Shown here: piece after piece, positions 43,440 to 51,648 of the stretch
How positions within the stretch are numbered: position 1 is the stretch's first letter
Layout: each line of letters starts with the position of its first letter
Assembly: GCF_023516715.1 (NCBI RefSeq)
Contig: NZ_JAMGSI010000001.1
Coordinates: forward strand, 434,001-498,000
DNA: 64,000 nt
Source: Akkermansia massiliensis
GTDB taxonomy: Bacteria; Verrucomicrobiota; Verrucomicrobiia; Verrucomicrobiales; Akkermansiaceae
Direction of reading: 5' to 3'
Translations under genes and position numbers: made by a program
Notes under the pieces: model-generated
The model's database searches: none
Told to the model about the DNA's origin: nothing
Seen by the model: the letters and a program-made list of their open reading frames with translations, nothing else

Positions 43440-45005
43440 TCAGCGTTTCATGAATTTGGCCCGTACCGCGTCCAGTTCCGGCGTCTTGAACAGGAAGGCC
43501 GCCGCCAGGTAAACGATCCCGGCGCAGCCGCAGACCAGGGAGATGCCCAGGAGCCTGGCCGGGAAGGACCAGTCCAGAAAGCCCTGGAGGAACCACGTTT
43601 TACCCGCCCAGCACACGGCTCCCAGCAGGACTCCCGCCGCCAGAATGCGGCCCAGGCCAGAGAACAGCGTCCGTCCGTCCACGCCGCCCAGCTGGCGGCG
43701 CAGGTAAAGGAAGTAGAAGAGGAAGTTGAAGGTGGTGACCACGGAGGTGGTCAGCGCCAGCCACGCCGCATTTTTATGCAGGCCGTAGACAAAGTAGTAG
43801 TTGAGGCCAATGCTGATGGCCAGCGCCACGGCGGCGGCGATCAGGGGAACCCAGCGTTTTTCCAGGGCCAGGAAGACGGGCTGCACCACCTTGGTCCCGG
43901 CGTAGCCCAGCAGGCCCAGGGAGTAGGCGCCCAGCACCTCCCCGGTATAGCGCACCGCCTCCTGGTTGAAGCGGCCCCACTGGTACACGGAGGAGACGAA
44001 TTCCGTTCCCAGGATGAAAAGGATCAGGAACGCGGGCACCGCAAAAAACGCCACCAGCCGCAGCCCTTTGGCGATGTGGGCAGCCACTTCCTTCCTGCCG
44101 TCTCCCACCATCATGCGGGAAACCGCGGGGAGGACCACCATGCCCGTCGCCACGCCGAAGAGACCCACGGGAAGCTGCCAGAGGCGGAACGCCGTGGTCA
44201 GGGCGGTGACGGAGCCTTTCTGGAGGTCCAGGGCGAAACCCGTATTGATGAAGATGGTGAACTGCGTGACGCCGGAAGCCAGCACGGAGGGAAGCATCAG
44301 CCCCCAGATTTTGCGCACGCGGGGATCGTCCCAATGGAAGTTGGGCTTCCACCGGAAGCCGGTTTTGCGCAGCTTGGGGAGCTGCACGGCAATCTGGGCC
44401 GCCCCTCCGATCGTGACGCCGCAGGCAAAGCCGTACAAAGCCCTGGGGCCGAAAGTGGGGTCAATGAAGTATCCGATCAGCAGGCCGAACAGGATGGAGG
44501 TGACGTTGAAGGCGGCGGAGGCCAGCATGGGCAGCCCGAAGATCCCCACCATGTTCAGGGCCCCCATGACGAGGGCGGACAGGGAGGCGAAGCCGATGAA
44601 TGGCCACATGATGCGGCTCAGGTCCGTGGCGAACAACTGGTCCGTCAGGGAATGGTCCCCGCTGTAAAGGGCCTCCATGACGGGGCCGGCAAACAGGATG
44701 CCCAGCGTCACGATGGCGACCATCAGCGTGGAAAGCTGGGTGGCTACCTTGTTGGTCAGCTCCCAGGCGGCCGCGTCGCCTTCCGCCTCCCGTGTTTTGG
44801 AGGCTACGCTGGTGTAGGACTGGGAGAGAGCCCCTTCCGCAAACAGGTCCCTCAACAGGTTGGGGATTCGGAAGGCCGTATAAAAGGCATCCAGCACCCC
44901 CGTAGCGCCGAACAGGGAAGTGTACACGATTTCCCTGGCCATGCCTGTCAGGCGGCAGGCAAAGATGGCGCCGGAGGCTACCAGGCTGTTCCGCATCAGG
45001 GACAT
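43440..45005 (-). CDS. murJ: Lipid II flippase MurJ
   Basis: A 521-residue MVF-family membrane protein with about 14 membrane segments. It begins MSLMRNSLVASGAIFACRLT. Typical MurJ stretches include GMAREIVYTSLFGATGVLDAF near residue 22, DLFAEGALSQSYTSV near 53, NPTG-free but conserved GALNMVGIFGLPMLA, and YALG-like GAYSLGLLGYAGTKVVQPVF in the second half. MurJ moves lipid II across the inner membrane for peptidoglycan synthesis. It starts 13 bases after the fusion gene upstream, so both are probably on one transcript. Confidence 0.93.
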   Translation of the reverse strand: MSLMRNSLVASGAIFACRLTGMAREIVYTSLFGATGVLDAFYTAFRIPNLLRDLFAEGALSQSYTSVASKTREAEGDAAAWELTNKVATQLSTLMVAIVTLGILFAGPVMEALYSGDHSLTDQLFATDLSRIMWPFIGFASLSALVMGALNMVGIFGLPMLASAAFNVTSILFGLLIGYFIDPTFGPRALYGFACGVTIGGAAQIAVQLPKLRKTGFRWKPNFHWDDPRVRKIWGLMLPSVLASGVTQFTIFINTGFALDLQKGSVTALTTAFRLWQLPVGLFGVATGMVVLPAVSRMMVGDGRKEVAAHIAKGLRLVAFFAVPAFLILFILGTEFVSSVYQWGRFNQEAVRYTGEVLGAYSLGLLGYAGTKVVQPVFLALEKRWVPLIAAAVALAISIGLNYYFVYGLHKNAAWLALTTSVVTTFNFLFYFLYLRRQLGGVDGRTLFSGLGRILAAGVLLGAVCWAGKTWFLQGFLDWSFPARLLGISLVCGCAGIVYLAAAFLFKTPELDAVRAKFMKR

Positions 45006-45018
45006 GAAAGAGAAGGGC

Positions 45019-46110
45019 TTACTTGAACAGTTGGCGGCAGTACGGTTCCACGCGCTTCATGGCCGGATTGTCCTTGACGGCCTGGTCGCGGTCATCCCGG
45101 CAGGGGAAGAGATACAGGGCGTACCCTCCGTAGCCGCCGCCCAGGTATTTTTTGGCAAGGGCGTTCGGGATGTCCGGCAGGGGCTGCATTCCTTCGTCAA
45201 GCTGAACGCTGTAGTACAGGGCCACGCCTGCGGCCAGGGTGTTGATGTTGCGTTCCAGCACTCCGGTGCGGGCAATGAGGGAGGATTGGGAGATGCGCAC
45301 GTAATCGCGCTGTTCGTCCGCCATTCTGGGAGTGTCGTGTTCCTCCCCCGTGTACAGAATGGCCATTCTTCCTTCCAGGAAGTCGCCCGTGCCCTTGACG
45401 TCCAGCACGGGGGAACTGCCGGAACGCCAGACGCACAGCCCCGTTTCCGCAATGACGGCGGGGTCCTGCCAGCCGACGCCCAGAGCGAGTTCGGAAGCGA
45501 CCGGGTCGCGTCCTTCCAGCATGGCCCACGCGCCGCTGCCGCCCAGTCCGGACCGCTTTTCATACGGCCATTCGCAGAGGGACACCATGGGGGTGATGGC
45601 GCAGTTGACCACATAGGAGCCTTTTCTGGCGTAGCGGGGAACGTCCAGCCATCCTCCGGCAAAGTCCACGCGGAGCGGCACGGTGGACGGGGCCTTGATC
45701 CGGTTCACCAGCATGGTGGTGGAAACGGGGGCGAATTTGGGAGGCGTCTTGGGAAGCACCACATAACTCGCGCCCACACGGGAGCACAGCTCCTTCTTGA
45801 TGCCGCTGTAAAGGTCGTCCTCCGTCACGGCCAGGACGTCGGGCCTTTCCTGAAGAAATTCCTCTTCAAAGTCCAGGCCCTTCTTCATGCCGGTGCCCAG
45901 AATGACCTTGTCCACCATGCGCAGGCTTTCCAGCAGCACTTTCTTGTGTTCGTCCGGAATGGACGGTTTGCGCTGCTTGTGGTGCCACAGCACGGGTTCC
46001 GAGGCAAAGGAGACGATCAGATAGTCGCCCAGGGCCCGGGCTTCTTCAAAAAACTGGATGTGACCGGCGTGAACGATGTCATAGCAGCCTGAAACGAAAA
46101 CTTTTTTCAT
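45019..46110 (-). CDS. Nucleotidyltransferase-GHMP kinase-like fusion protein
   Basis: A 363-residue fusion. Residues 1-140 are a cytidylyltransferase-like (RfaE2/TagD-type) domain with FVSGCYDIVHAGHIQFFEEA; the HxGH motif is at 14-17. Residues ~145-363 look like a short GHMP kinase domain: PLRVDFAGGWLDVPRYA at 145-161, the ATP loop RSGLGGSGAWAML at 186-198, and the C-terminal glycine motif LGGGYGGYALYLF at 323-335. The kinase part is ~215 residues, much shorter than the usual ~330, so parts of the fold may be lost. The order mimics a functional analogue of HldE (kinase plus nucleotidyltransferase) with a different kinase type. It may activate a sugar for envelope glycans. It shares a transcript with murJ. 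Confidence 0.8.
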   Translation of the reverse strand: MKKVFVSGCYDIVHAGHIQFFEEARALGDYLIVSFASEPVLWHHKQRKPSIPDEHKKVLLESLRMVDKVILGTGMKKGLDFEEEFLQERPDVLAVTEDDLYSGIKKELCSRVGASYVVLPKTPPKFAPVSTTMLVNRIKAPSTVPLRVDFAGGWLDVPRYARKGSYVVNCAITPMVSLCEWPYEKRSGLGGSGAWAMLEGRDPVASELALGVGWQDPAVIAETGLCVWRSGSSPVLDVKGTGDFLEGRMAILYTGEEHDTPRMADEQRDYVRISQSSLIARTGVLERNINTLAAGVALYYSVQLDEGMQPLPDIPNALAKKYLGGGYGGYALYLFPCRDDRDQAVKDNPAMKRVEPYCRQLFK

Positions 46111-46185
46111 GCGCGTGGTGATAGATAATTAGTCCACGGCAGTATGCCCTATTGCTCCGCCGGATGCAAGAGCCGGGTGGAAGTA

Positions 46186-46226
46186 CGCCAAAAAACGGCA
46201 CGGACCTTAGAAGGCCCGTGCCGTTG
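46186..46226 (-). terminator. Terminator after the superoxide dismutase gene
   Basis: Read leftward, AACGGCACGGGCCTTC and AAGGTCCGTGCCGTT form a long stem around TA, then TTTTTTGG. Confidence 0.85.
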
Positions 46227-46260
46227 AAGAAAAAGAAAAATCAATGTCTGCCGGAACCGG

Positions 46261-47004
46261 TCAGGACGCCATGGCTTCCTGGTAGCGGCGTTCCACGTCG
46301 TCCCAGTTGATGAGGCGGCAGAAATCTTCAATATAATCCGCCCGGAGGTTCTGGTGCTTCAGGTAATAGGCGTGTTCCCAGACGTCGCAGACGAGGATGG
46401 GGACGAGACCGGGAATTTCCAGGTTCTGGTGCTTTTCCGCGCCGCAGATCACTAGCGTCTTGCTCATGGGGTCCACTCCCAGAATGCCCCAGCCGGAACC
46501 TTCCACGCCCTGGGAGGCGGCCTTGAATTCCTTCATCATGGCTTCCAGGGAACCGAATTTTTCCTTGATGGCGTCCACCAGGGGGCCCTGCGGTTCCTTC
46601 TTGGGATCGGGCGTCATGTTGGTCCAGTAAATGGTGTGGAGGACGTGGCCGGAAACATTGAAGGACAGGTTGCGCACCCAGTTGGTAGTGGCGGAGGCGT
46701 CCAGCTTGCCGTCCGCGATTTCACGGAGCTTTTCAGCCGCGGCGTTCGCGCCGGCGACGTAGGCCGCATGGTGCTTGTCATGGTGGATGCGCACGGTTTT
46801 TTCATCCAGCATGGGTTCCAGTGCGTCGTAGGCGTACGGAAGGGGCGGTAACACGTACTTGCCGTCGGCATAGCCGACCGTGGAGGGATCTTGCTTTTTA
46901 GTCATCTTGTGCTGTGGTTGTATAGACGGCCCTGTTGCCCGGGCCTGGCTGATTGTTCCCAGCGCCGCCAATGAGGAAAGGGCGATGAAACGCCTTCTGT
47001 TCAT
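46261..47004 (-). CDS. Fe/Mn superoxide dismutase with a Tat-like signal peptide
   Basis: A 247-residue SOD. The N-terminus MNRRRFIALSSLAALGTIS is a twin-arginine signal (R-R-x-F) ending near QARA, so this enzyme is exported folded and metal-loaded. The SOD domain follows from KYVLPPLPYAYDALEPML. Metal ligands are visible: His in TVRIHHDKHHAAYVAG, His in NVSGHVLHTIYW, Asp and His in VCDVWEHAYYLKHQN. It disproportionates superoxide. The frame is open for 26 codons upstream; the ATG at 47002-47004 is chosen because the Tat signal starts there. Iron versus manganese cannot be decided by sequence alone. Confidence 0.93.
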   Translation of the reverse strand: MNRRRFIALSSLAALGTISQARATGPSIQPQHKMTKKQDPSTVGYADGKYVLPPLPYAYDALEPMLDEKTVRIHHDKHHAAYVAGANAAAEKLREIADGKLDASATTNWVRNLSFNVSGHVLHTIYWTNMTPDPKKEPQGPLVDAIKEKFGSLEAMMKEFKAASQGVEGSGWGILGVDPMSKTLVICGAEKHQNLEIPGLVPILVCDVWEHAYYLKHQNLRADYIEDFCRLINWDDVERRYQEAMAS

Positions 47005-47121
47005 GTCCGCGCCACGGGAATTCATGGAAGTTTGGACATGGATGGATTTGGAGTTGTTCAAAAAACTTAGAACATCGGGCATTTTTTTCCTTTCCCGCCG
47101 GAGGCTGCCGGAAAAAGCTTC

Positions 47122-48582
47122 CTACCTTCTGGCCGCCGCGGCGGGGCCCTGGGCTCCGTAGGCGCTGACGCCCCTGACGGCGACGGACCCGGCATCCCCC
47201 AGGAAGGATTTGGGCAGCGTCACGCGGGTCTGGCTGCCCGGCAGAAGGATGCGCGTGGCCCACTGGCTGCCGTAGCGCGCCTGGACGGCCCATTTCCGGG
47301 AGGGATTGCCGGACGGCTGCCAGGAAAGGGTTACGGTGGAACCGTTGTCCGCCACGTAAAAATTCTGCGGCTGGCCTGGCGTTCCGGTTCCGCACCAGGG
47401 CATGGCGGGAGGGACGGCCATGGAGGGATACAGCCTGTTCAGGTATTTCTGGATGCCTCCGGCATTCCGCATGATGGATTTGACGCTCCAGAAGCACTGC
47501 CCGGGGGCGCTTCTGGCCAGGGAGCGGGAATAGTTGACCTGCGCGGCTATTTCAGAGGCGGGGCGCCCCGGGTCTTCGCTGCTCATGATGCGCGCGGTGG
47601 CGATGCCGGGCCACACCGGGCGGCTCGTGTTCTGGGCGGCCCACCACTGCATCAGGACCGGAAAGCTCTGCTTGGCCGGGCTGCAGCGCCAGTAAAGCTG
47701 CGGGGCCAGGTAATCCACCCATCCGCGGGAAAGCCACTTGCGGGCGTCGCAGGCCAGGTGCTCGTAAGCGTCCACTCCCGCTTCAATGCCGCCGGGAACG
47801 CCCGGACGCCAGATGCCGAACGGGCTGATGCCCACGCGTACCCAGGGTTTGGAGGATTTGACGGACTTGTACATGTCATGCACGAAGTCGTCAATGCAGG
47901 CCCGGCGCTGGGAGGGAGACTTTCCGTCGCTGAAGCTGGCGGGGGACCAGGTGCGGCCGGGCGTGGGGTAGGGGTAGAAATAGTCGTCCAGGTGCACGCC
48001 GTCAATATCGTAGCGGCGCACGACGTCCAGGATAACCCTCATCGCGTGGTCACGGGAGGCGGAGGCGCTGGGGTTCATCAGCAGAACGGAGCCGTTGCGT
48101 TTCATCAGGTCCGGACGGGTGAGGGAAATGTGGTTGCGCCCCACGGCGTGCTTCACATTGGCCTTTGCCCGGAAGGGGTTGAACCAGGCGTGCAGTTCAA
48201 TGCCGCGGCGGTGGGCCTCCTGAATGGCGAAGGCCAGGGGGTCATACCCCGGATTGACGCCGGGCCCGGAGAGCCACTGGCTCCACGGCTCCAGGGAGGA
48301 CTGGTACAGGGCGTCCGCGTTCGGGCGCACCTGGAGAAAGACGGCATTCAGCTTCAACTGAGCGCAGGTATTCAGGATCGTCAGCAGCTCCGCACGCTGG
48401 GCAGCGCCGGAAAGGCCGGAACGGGAGGGCCAGTCAATGTTATGGACGGTGGAAATCCACGCCGCGCGGAATTCCTGCGGGGCGGCGGGGACGGATTCTC
48501 CGGAGGGCTGCCACCCCAGCGCCTGGGAGGCCAGGGCCAGCAGGGAGCAGGAAAGGGCATGGAAAAAGGGAAATCTGGTCAT
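47122..48582 (-). CDS. GH10-like (GHL10/DUF187) secreted glycoside hydrolase
   Basis: A 486-residue exported protein with signal peptide MTRFPFFHALSCSLLALASQ. The TIM-barrel domain has FRAAWISTVHNIDWPS near residue 37, AVFLQVRPNADALY, ELHAWFNPFRAK, DIDGVHLDDYFYPYP (with Asp pairs often catalytic in this family) and VDYLAPQLYWRCSPAK. The last ~100 residues form an Ig/FN3-like domain (TVTLSWQPSGNPSRKWAVQA). GHL10 proteins act on glycans in the periplasm or outside, some on peptidoglycan; the substrate is unknown. The start at 48580-48582 puts the signal peptide at the N-terminus. It follows the lar operon in the same direction but probably has its own promoter. Confidence 0.9.
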   Translation of the reverse strand: MTRFPFFHALSCSLLALASQALGWQPSGESVPAAPQEFRAAWISTVHNIDWPSRSGLSGAAQRAELLTILNTCAQLKLNAVFLQVRPNADALYQSSLEPWSQWLSGPGVNPGYDPLAFAIQEAHRRGIELHAWFNPFRAKANVKHAVGRNHISLTRPDLMKRNGSVLLMNPSASASRDHAMRVILDVVRRYDIDGVHLDDYFYPYPTPGRTWSPASFSDGKSPSQRRACIDDFVHDMYKSVKSSKPWVRVGISPFGIWRPGVPGGIEAGVDAYEHLACDARKWLSRGWVDYLAPQLYWRCSPAKQSFPVLMQWWAAQNTSRPVWPGIATARIMSSEDPGRPASEIAAQVNYSRSLARSAPGQCFWSVKSIMRNAGGIQKYLNRLYPSMAVPPAMPWCGTGTPGQPQNFYVADNGSTVTLSWQPSGNPSRKWAVQARYGSQWATRILLPGSQTRVTLPKSFLGDAGSVAVRGVSAYGAQGPAAAARR

Positions 48583-48687
48583 GATGGGATGGTGAGGAAT
48601 GCTTCCGGGACATTTAACGCCCATTCGGTGAATCTGTCCATGGCGGATGCCGGCGGTTCCGTCATGGAAGGGCGGCGGCCGCGGCAT

Positions 48688-49443
48688 TCAGCGGGGCCGG
48701 GACGCCAGGCTGTTGACCAGATGAGCGTTGAATCCGGCCCCGAAACCGTTGTCTATATTGACGACGGACACGCCGTTGGCGCAGGAGTTCATCATGGCGA
48801 GCAGCGTGGTTACTCCGCGGAAATTGGCTCCGTAGCCCACGCTGGTGGGTACGGCGATCACGGGGGCTTTTACCAGCCCGGCCAGCACGCTGGGAAGCGC
48901 TCCTTCCATGCCTGCCACAGCCACCAGCACGGTGGCCCGGCGGATGGAATCCAGATGGGAAACCAGGCGGTGCAGGCCCGCCACGCCGCAATCCCGGTAC
49001 CGGAGCACCCGGCTGCCCAGGAATTCCGCCGTCAGGGCGGCTTCCTCCGCTACGGACTGGTCCGAGGTGCCCGCGCTGACGATGCCGACGAAGCCCTCCG
49101 TCTGCGGAACGGGGTTCGCCATGATGCGCATGAGGCGCGCTTCCGGGTGCATGTCCGCCTCCGGAAAGGCGCGGTTCAGGTAGTCCAGCGCCTCCACGTT
49201 CAGGCGCGTGGCCAGCACGTTCTGTCCGGCGGCAAGCAGGCCGCGGGCTATCTCTTCAATCTGGTCCGGGGTTTTTCCTGCGCCGTAAATCACTTCCGGG
49301 CATCCGGTGCGCTCCAGGCGGCCGTAATCAATATCCGTATGGGAAGATGCGGGCGCAGTGGCGGCCCGGATTTTTTCCGCCGCTTCCTCCGTGGAAAGGC
49401 GGCCTTCCTCAAGCTGATGCAGGATGGCGGTAATGTCATTCAT
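48688..49443 (-). CDS. larB: Nickel-pincer cofactor biosynthesis protein LarB
   Basis: A 251-residue LarB. The N-terminal helical half has DIDYGRLERTGCPEVIYGAG. The C-terminal PurE-like half has GIVSAGTSDQSVAEEAALTA and VAVAGMEGALPSVLAGLVKA, where the Cys that binds nicotinate adenine dinucleotide is expected nearby. LarB carboxylates and hydrolyses NaAD to pyridinium-3,5-bisdicarboxylate mononucleotide, the first step of the cofactor. It overlaps larE by four bases (ATGA). Confidence 0.94.
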   Translation of the reverse strand: MNDITAILHQLEEGRLSTEEAAEKIRAATAPASSHTDIDYGRLERTGCPEVIYGAGKTPDQIEEIARGLLAAGQNVLATRLNVEALDYLNRAFPEADMHPEARLMRIMANPVPQTEGFVGIVSAGTSDQSVAEEAALTAEFLGSRVLRYRDCGVAGLHRLVSHLDSIRRATVLVAVAGMEGALPSVLAGLVKAPVIAVPTSVGYGANFRGVTTLLAMMNSCANGVSVVNIDNGFGAGFNAHLVNSLASRPR

Positions 49444-50255
49444 GATGGTTCGTTCATGCTGCCTCTGGAATATCCTTCCAGGTCCAGGGTGATGTAGCGG
49501 AAGCCCAGCTCCCGCAGGCGGTGCGCTACGGGAGCGGCAAGCTCCCCGCTCCGGAACAGTCCGCGTTCCTCCTCCGGCAGTTCAATGCGGGCCAGGTCGT
49601 CCCCGTGAACCCGGACGCGGCAGCCTTTCAGCCCCAGGGAGCGCAGGAAGGCCTCCGCCGCATCCACGCGCCGCAGCAGGGATTCCGTCACGGGGCGGTT
49701 GTGCTCCAGCCGGGTCAGCAGGCAGGCATAGGCCGGCTTGCCGCTGACGGACTCCGGCAGGCCAAGTCCGCGGGCCACGCTGCGGATGTCCGCCTTGTCC
49801 ATGGCGGCTTCCAGAAAGGGGCTCAGAATGCCGAGTTCCTGCAAGGCTTTGCGCCCGGGGCGGTAGTCGCCCAGGTCATCCGTGTTGGAGCCGTCTGCCA
49901 GCAGGGGAAAGCCCGCTTCCGCGGCTCTGGCAGCCAGGGCGGAAAACAGGGCATGCTTGCACAGGTAGCAGCGCAGTGGCGGATTATCCGCAAGGGAAGG
50001 CAGGATGGGGAACGCCAGTGTCTCCTGGCGAATGCCCAGGCGGCGGCACAGCTCCGCGCTGTCCCGCACTTCCTCCTCCATTACATAGGGAGTTTGCGCG
50101 GTCAGGGCCAGGCAGTGTTCCGGCCCCAGAACCTTGGCGGCAGCAGCCAGCAGCACGCTGCTGTCCAGCCCGCCGGACAGGGCGACGGCGATGCGCTCCC
50201 TGGGGAGCAGGACGGCGCGCAGCCGTTCAAACGGAGTCTGTGGAGGAGGAGTCAT
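49440..50255 (-). CDS. larE: Sulfur transferase LarE for the nickel-pincer cofactor
   Basis: A 271-residue PP-loop ATPase. VALSGGLDSSVLLAAA near residue 23 is the adenylation loop. LRCYLCKHALFSALA near residue 92 has a CxxC pair, and KPAYACLLTRLEHNRP near residue 172 holds the Cys that in Lactiplantibacillus LarE is the sacrificial sulfur donor. The three cysteines together resemble the [4Fe-4S]-type LarE, which supplies sulfur without losing its own residue; this is inference. It acts between LarB and LarC and overlaps both. Confidence 0.93.
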   Translation of the reverse strand: MTPPPQTPFERLRAVLLPRERIAVALSGGLDSSVLLAAAAKVLGPEHCLALTAQTPYVMEEEVRDSAELCRRLGIRQETLAFPILPSLADNPPLRCYLCKHALFSALAARAAEAGFPLLADGSNTDDLGDYRPGRKALQELGILSPFLEAAMDKADIRSVARGLGLPESVSGKPAYACLLTRLEHNRPVTESLLRRVDAAEAFLRSLGLKGCRVRVHGDDLARIELPEEERGLFRSGELAAPVAHRLRELGFRYITLDLEGYSRGSMNEPS

Positions 50256-51447
50256 GGGAGGGGGTGGGGAAAAGCCCCATCAACTGGCACTGTTCCAGCG
50301 GCAGTCCGGTGTTTTCCGCCAGGGTTCTGCAATCTTCAAATTCCGCCTTCCGGTGATGGGGGCGTCCGTTCATGAAAGAGGTTTTTACATGCACCGTTCC
50401 GTGGGGAGTGCATACGGAGGCGCTCTCCCGGCGCAGGATGTGGCGGCACGTATCATGCTGGCGTATCCCCGGCGTGCTGCTGTGCAGGAAAAACGCTTCC
50501 CTCACGCGGTCCGCCTGTTCCGGCAGGCACAGGGCGCAGACTTTGACCGCCAGGCGCCCCTTCTTCATGCAGATGGACTCCTGCCAGGCGTCCAGCGCGC
50601 CGGCCTCCATCAGCTTTTCCGCCAGGTAGGCGGTCTGTTCCGGCGTCATGTCGTCTATATTGGCGCACAGCTCCGTCAGCAATTCCGGGGAACTCTCCTG
50701 TTCCTCCGTTTCCACCAGCATCACCCGGAGGATATTAGGCAGGGGGAGCCCCTGGCGGTGGCCGATGCCGTAGCCGGTTCCGGTGATGCGGCCCGCCAGC
50801 GGGGCCGGGACAGGCCGCGCCAGGGCGGCAATATAAGCTGCTCCGGTGGGAGTGGTGGCCTCATGGGTGGTTCCGTTCAGGGTGGACTGGAAGCGGCTCG
50901 CCAGCAGGGCTGTGGCCGGGGCCGGAACGGGCATCGTTCCGTGCTGGCAGGTCACGGTGCCTGAGCCCAGTTCCACCGGTCCAGTGAAGACGGCGTCCGC
51001 CCGGAGCAGCTCCAGGCAGATGGCGGCCCCCGTGATGTCAATGATGGAGTCCACCGCTCCCACTTCATGGAAATGGACTTCCTCCGGCGTGGTGCCGTGC
51101 ACCTGGGCCTCCGCCTCCGCCAGCAGGGAGAAAATGGAAAGGGCCGTCCGCTTTACGGCGTCTGAAAGGCCGCTTGCCCCAATAAGCCTGCGGATATCCG
51201 CCATGGTCCGGTGATGGTGTGCATGGCCGTGGCCGGAATGGCCTTCTTCCACCGTCAGTACGTCAATCCGCGTTCCCTGGATGCCGGACTGCTGCGCACG
51301 GCGGCATTCCAGTTTCCATTCCCCGTGCACGTGCAATTTGGACAGCTCCCGTTCCAGGCTTTCCCTGTCCACGCCCAAATCAATCAGGGCGGCCAGATTC
51401 ATGTCTCCGCTGATGCCCGCGCTGCAATCATAGACCAAGGCTCTCAT
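50227..51447 (-). CDS. larC: Nickel-pincer cofactor cyclometallase LarC
   Basis: A 406-residue LarC that inserts nickel into the pincer nucleotide with CTP. The N-terminal domain starts MRALVYDCSAGISGDMNLAA. A His-rich nickel region, GHSGHGHAHHHR, lies near residue 82. HFHEVGAVDSIIDITGAAI follows, and the C-terminal domain has CANIDDMTPEQTAYLAEKLM. It is one uninterrupted frame, whereas some LarC genes need a ribosomal frameshift. The start at 51445-51447 is the family N-terminus. It is first in larC-larE-larB. No larA racemase is in the window. Confidence 0.94.
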   Translation of the reverse strand: MRALVYDCSAGISGDMNLAALIDLGVDRESLERELSKLHVHGEWKLECRRAQQSGIQGTRIDVLTVEEGHSGHGHAHHHRTMADIRRLIGASGLSDAVKRTALSIFSLLAEAEAQVHGTTPEEVHFHEVGAVDSIIDITGAAICLELLRADAVFTGPVELGSGTVTCQHGTMPVPAPATALLASRFQSTLNGTTHEATTPTGAAYIAALARPVPAPLAGRITGTGYGIGHRQGLPLPNILRVMLVETEEQESSPELLTELCANIDDMTPEQTAYLAEKLMEAGALDAWQESICMKKGRLAVKVCALCLPEQADRVREAFFLHSSTPGIRQHDTCRHILRRESASVCTPHGTVHVKTSFMNGRPHHRKAEFEDCRTLAENTGLPLEQCQLMGLFPTPSHDSSSTDSV

Positions 51448-51648
51448 GATAGGCCAGTGTAGAAGGAAAACATCCCGGCTCAAGGTCAAAGTGAGCCTTA
51501 TCTCCGCAGGGTTCCCGGCGTCCGGCAGCGCGGGTTTGGCTCATTGCCGCCCGGCCATGCAAAGATGGCCTGTGAAATACATTGCTAGAGAACTTCAAAT
51601 ATGCCACAATTCCTGCGGCGCTGACCAGCGCCGGCCCTCGTCCATATC

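Noticed and set aside
43437-45026. 529-codon rightward open frame opposite murJ
   Set aside because: It mirrors a membrane-protein gene; the product is Gln/Gly/His-rich without membrane segments or motifs.
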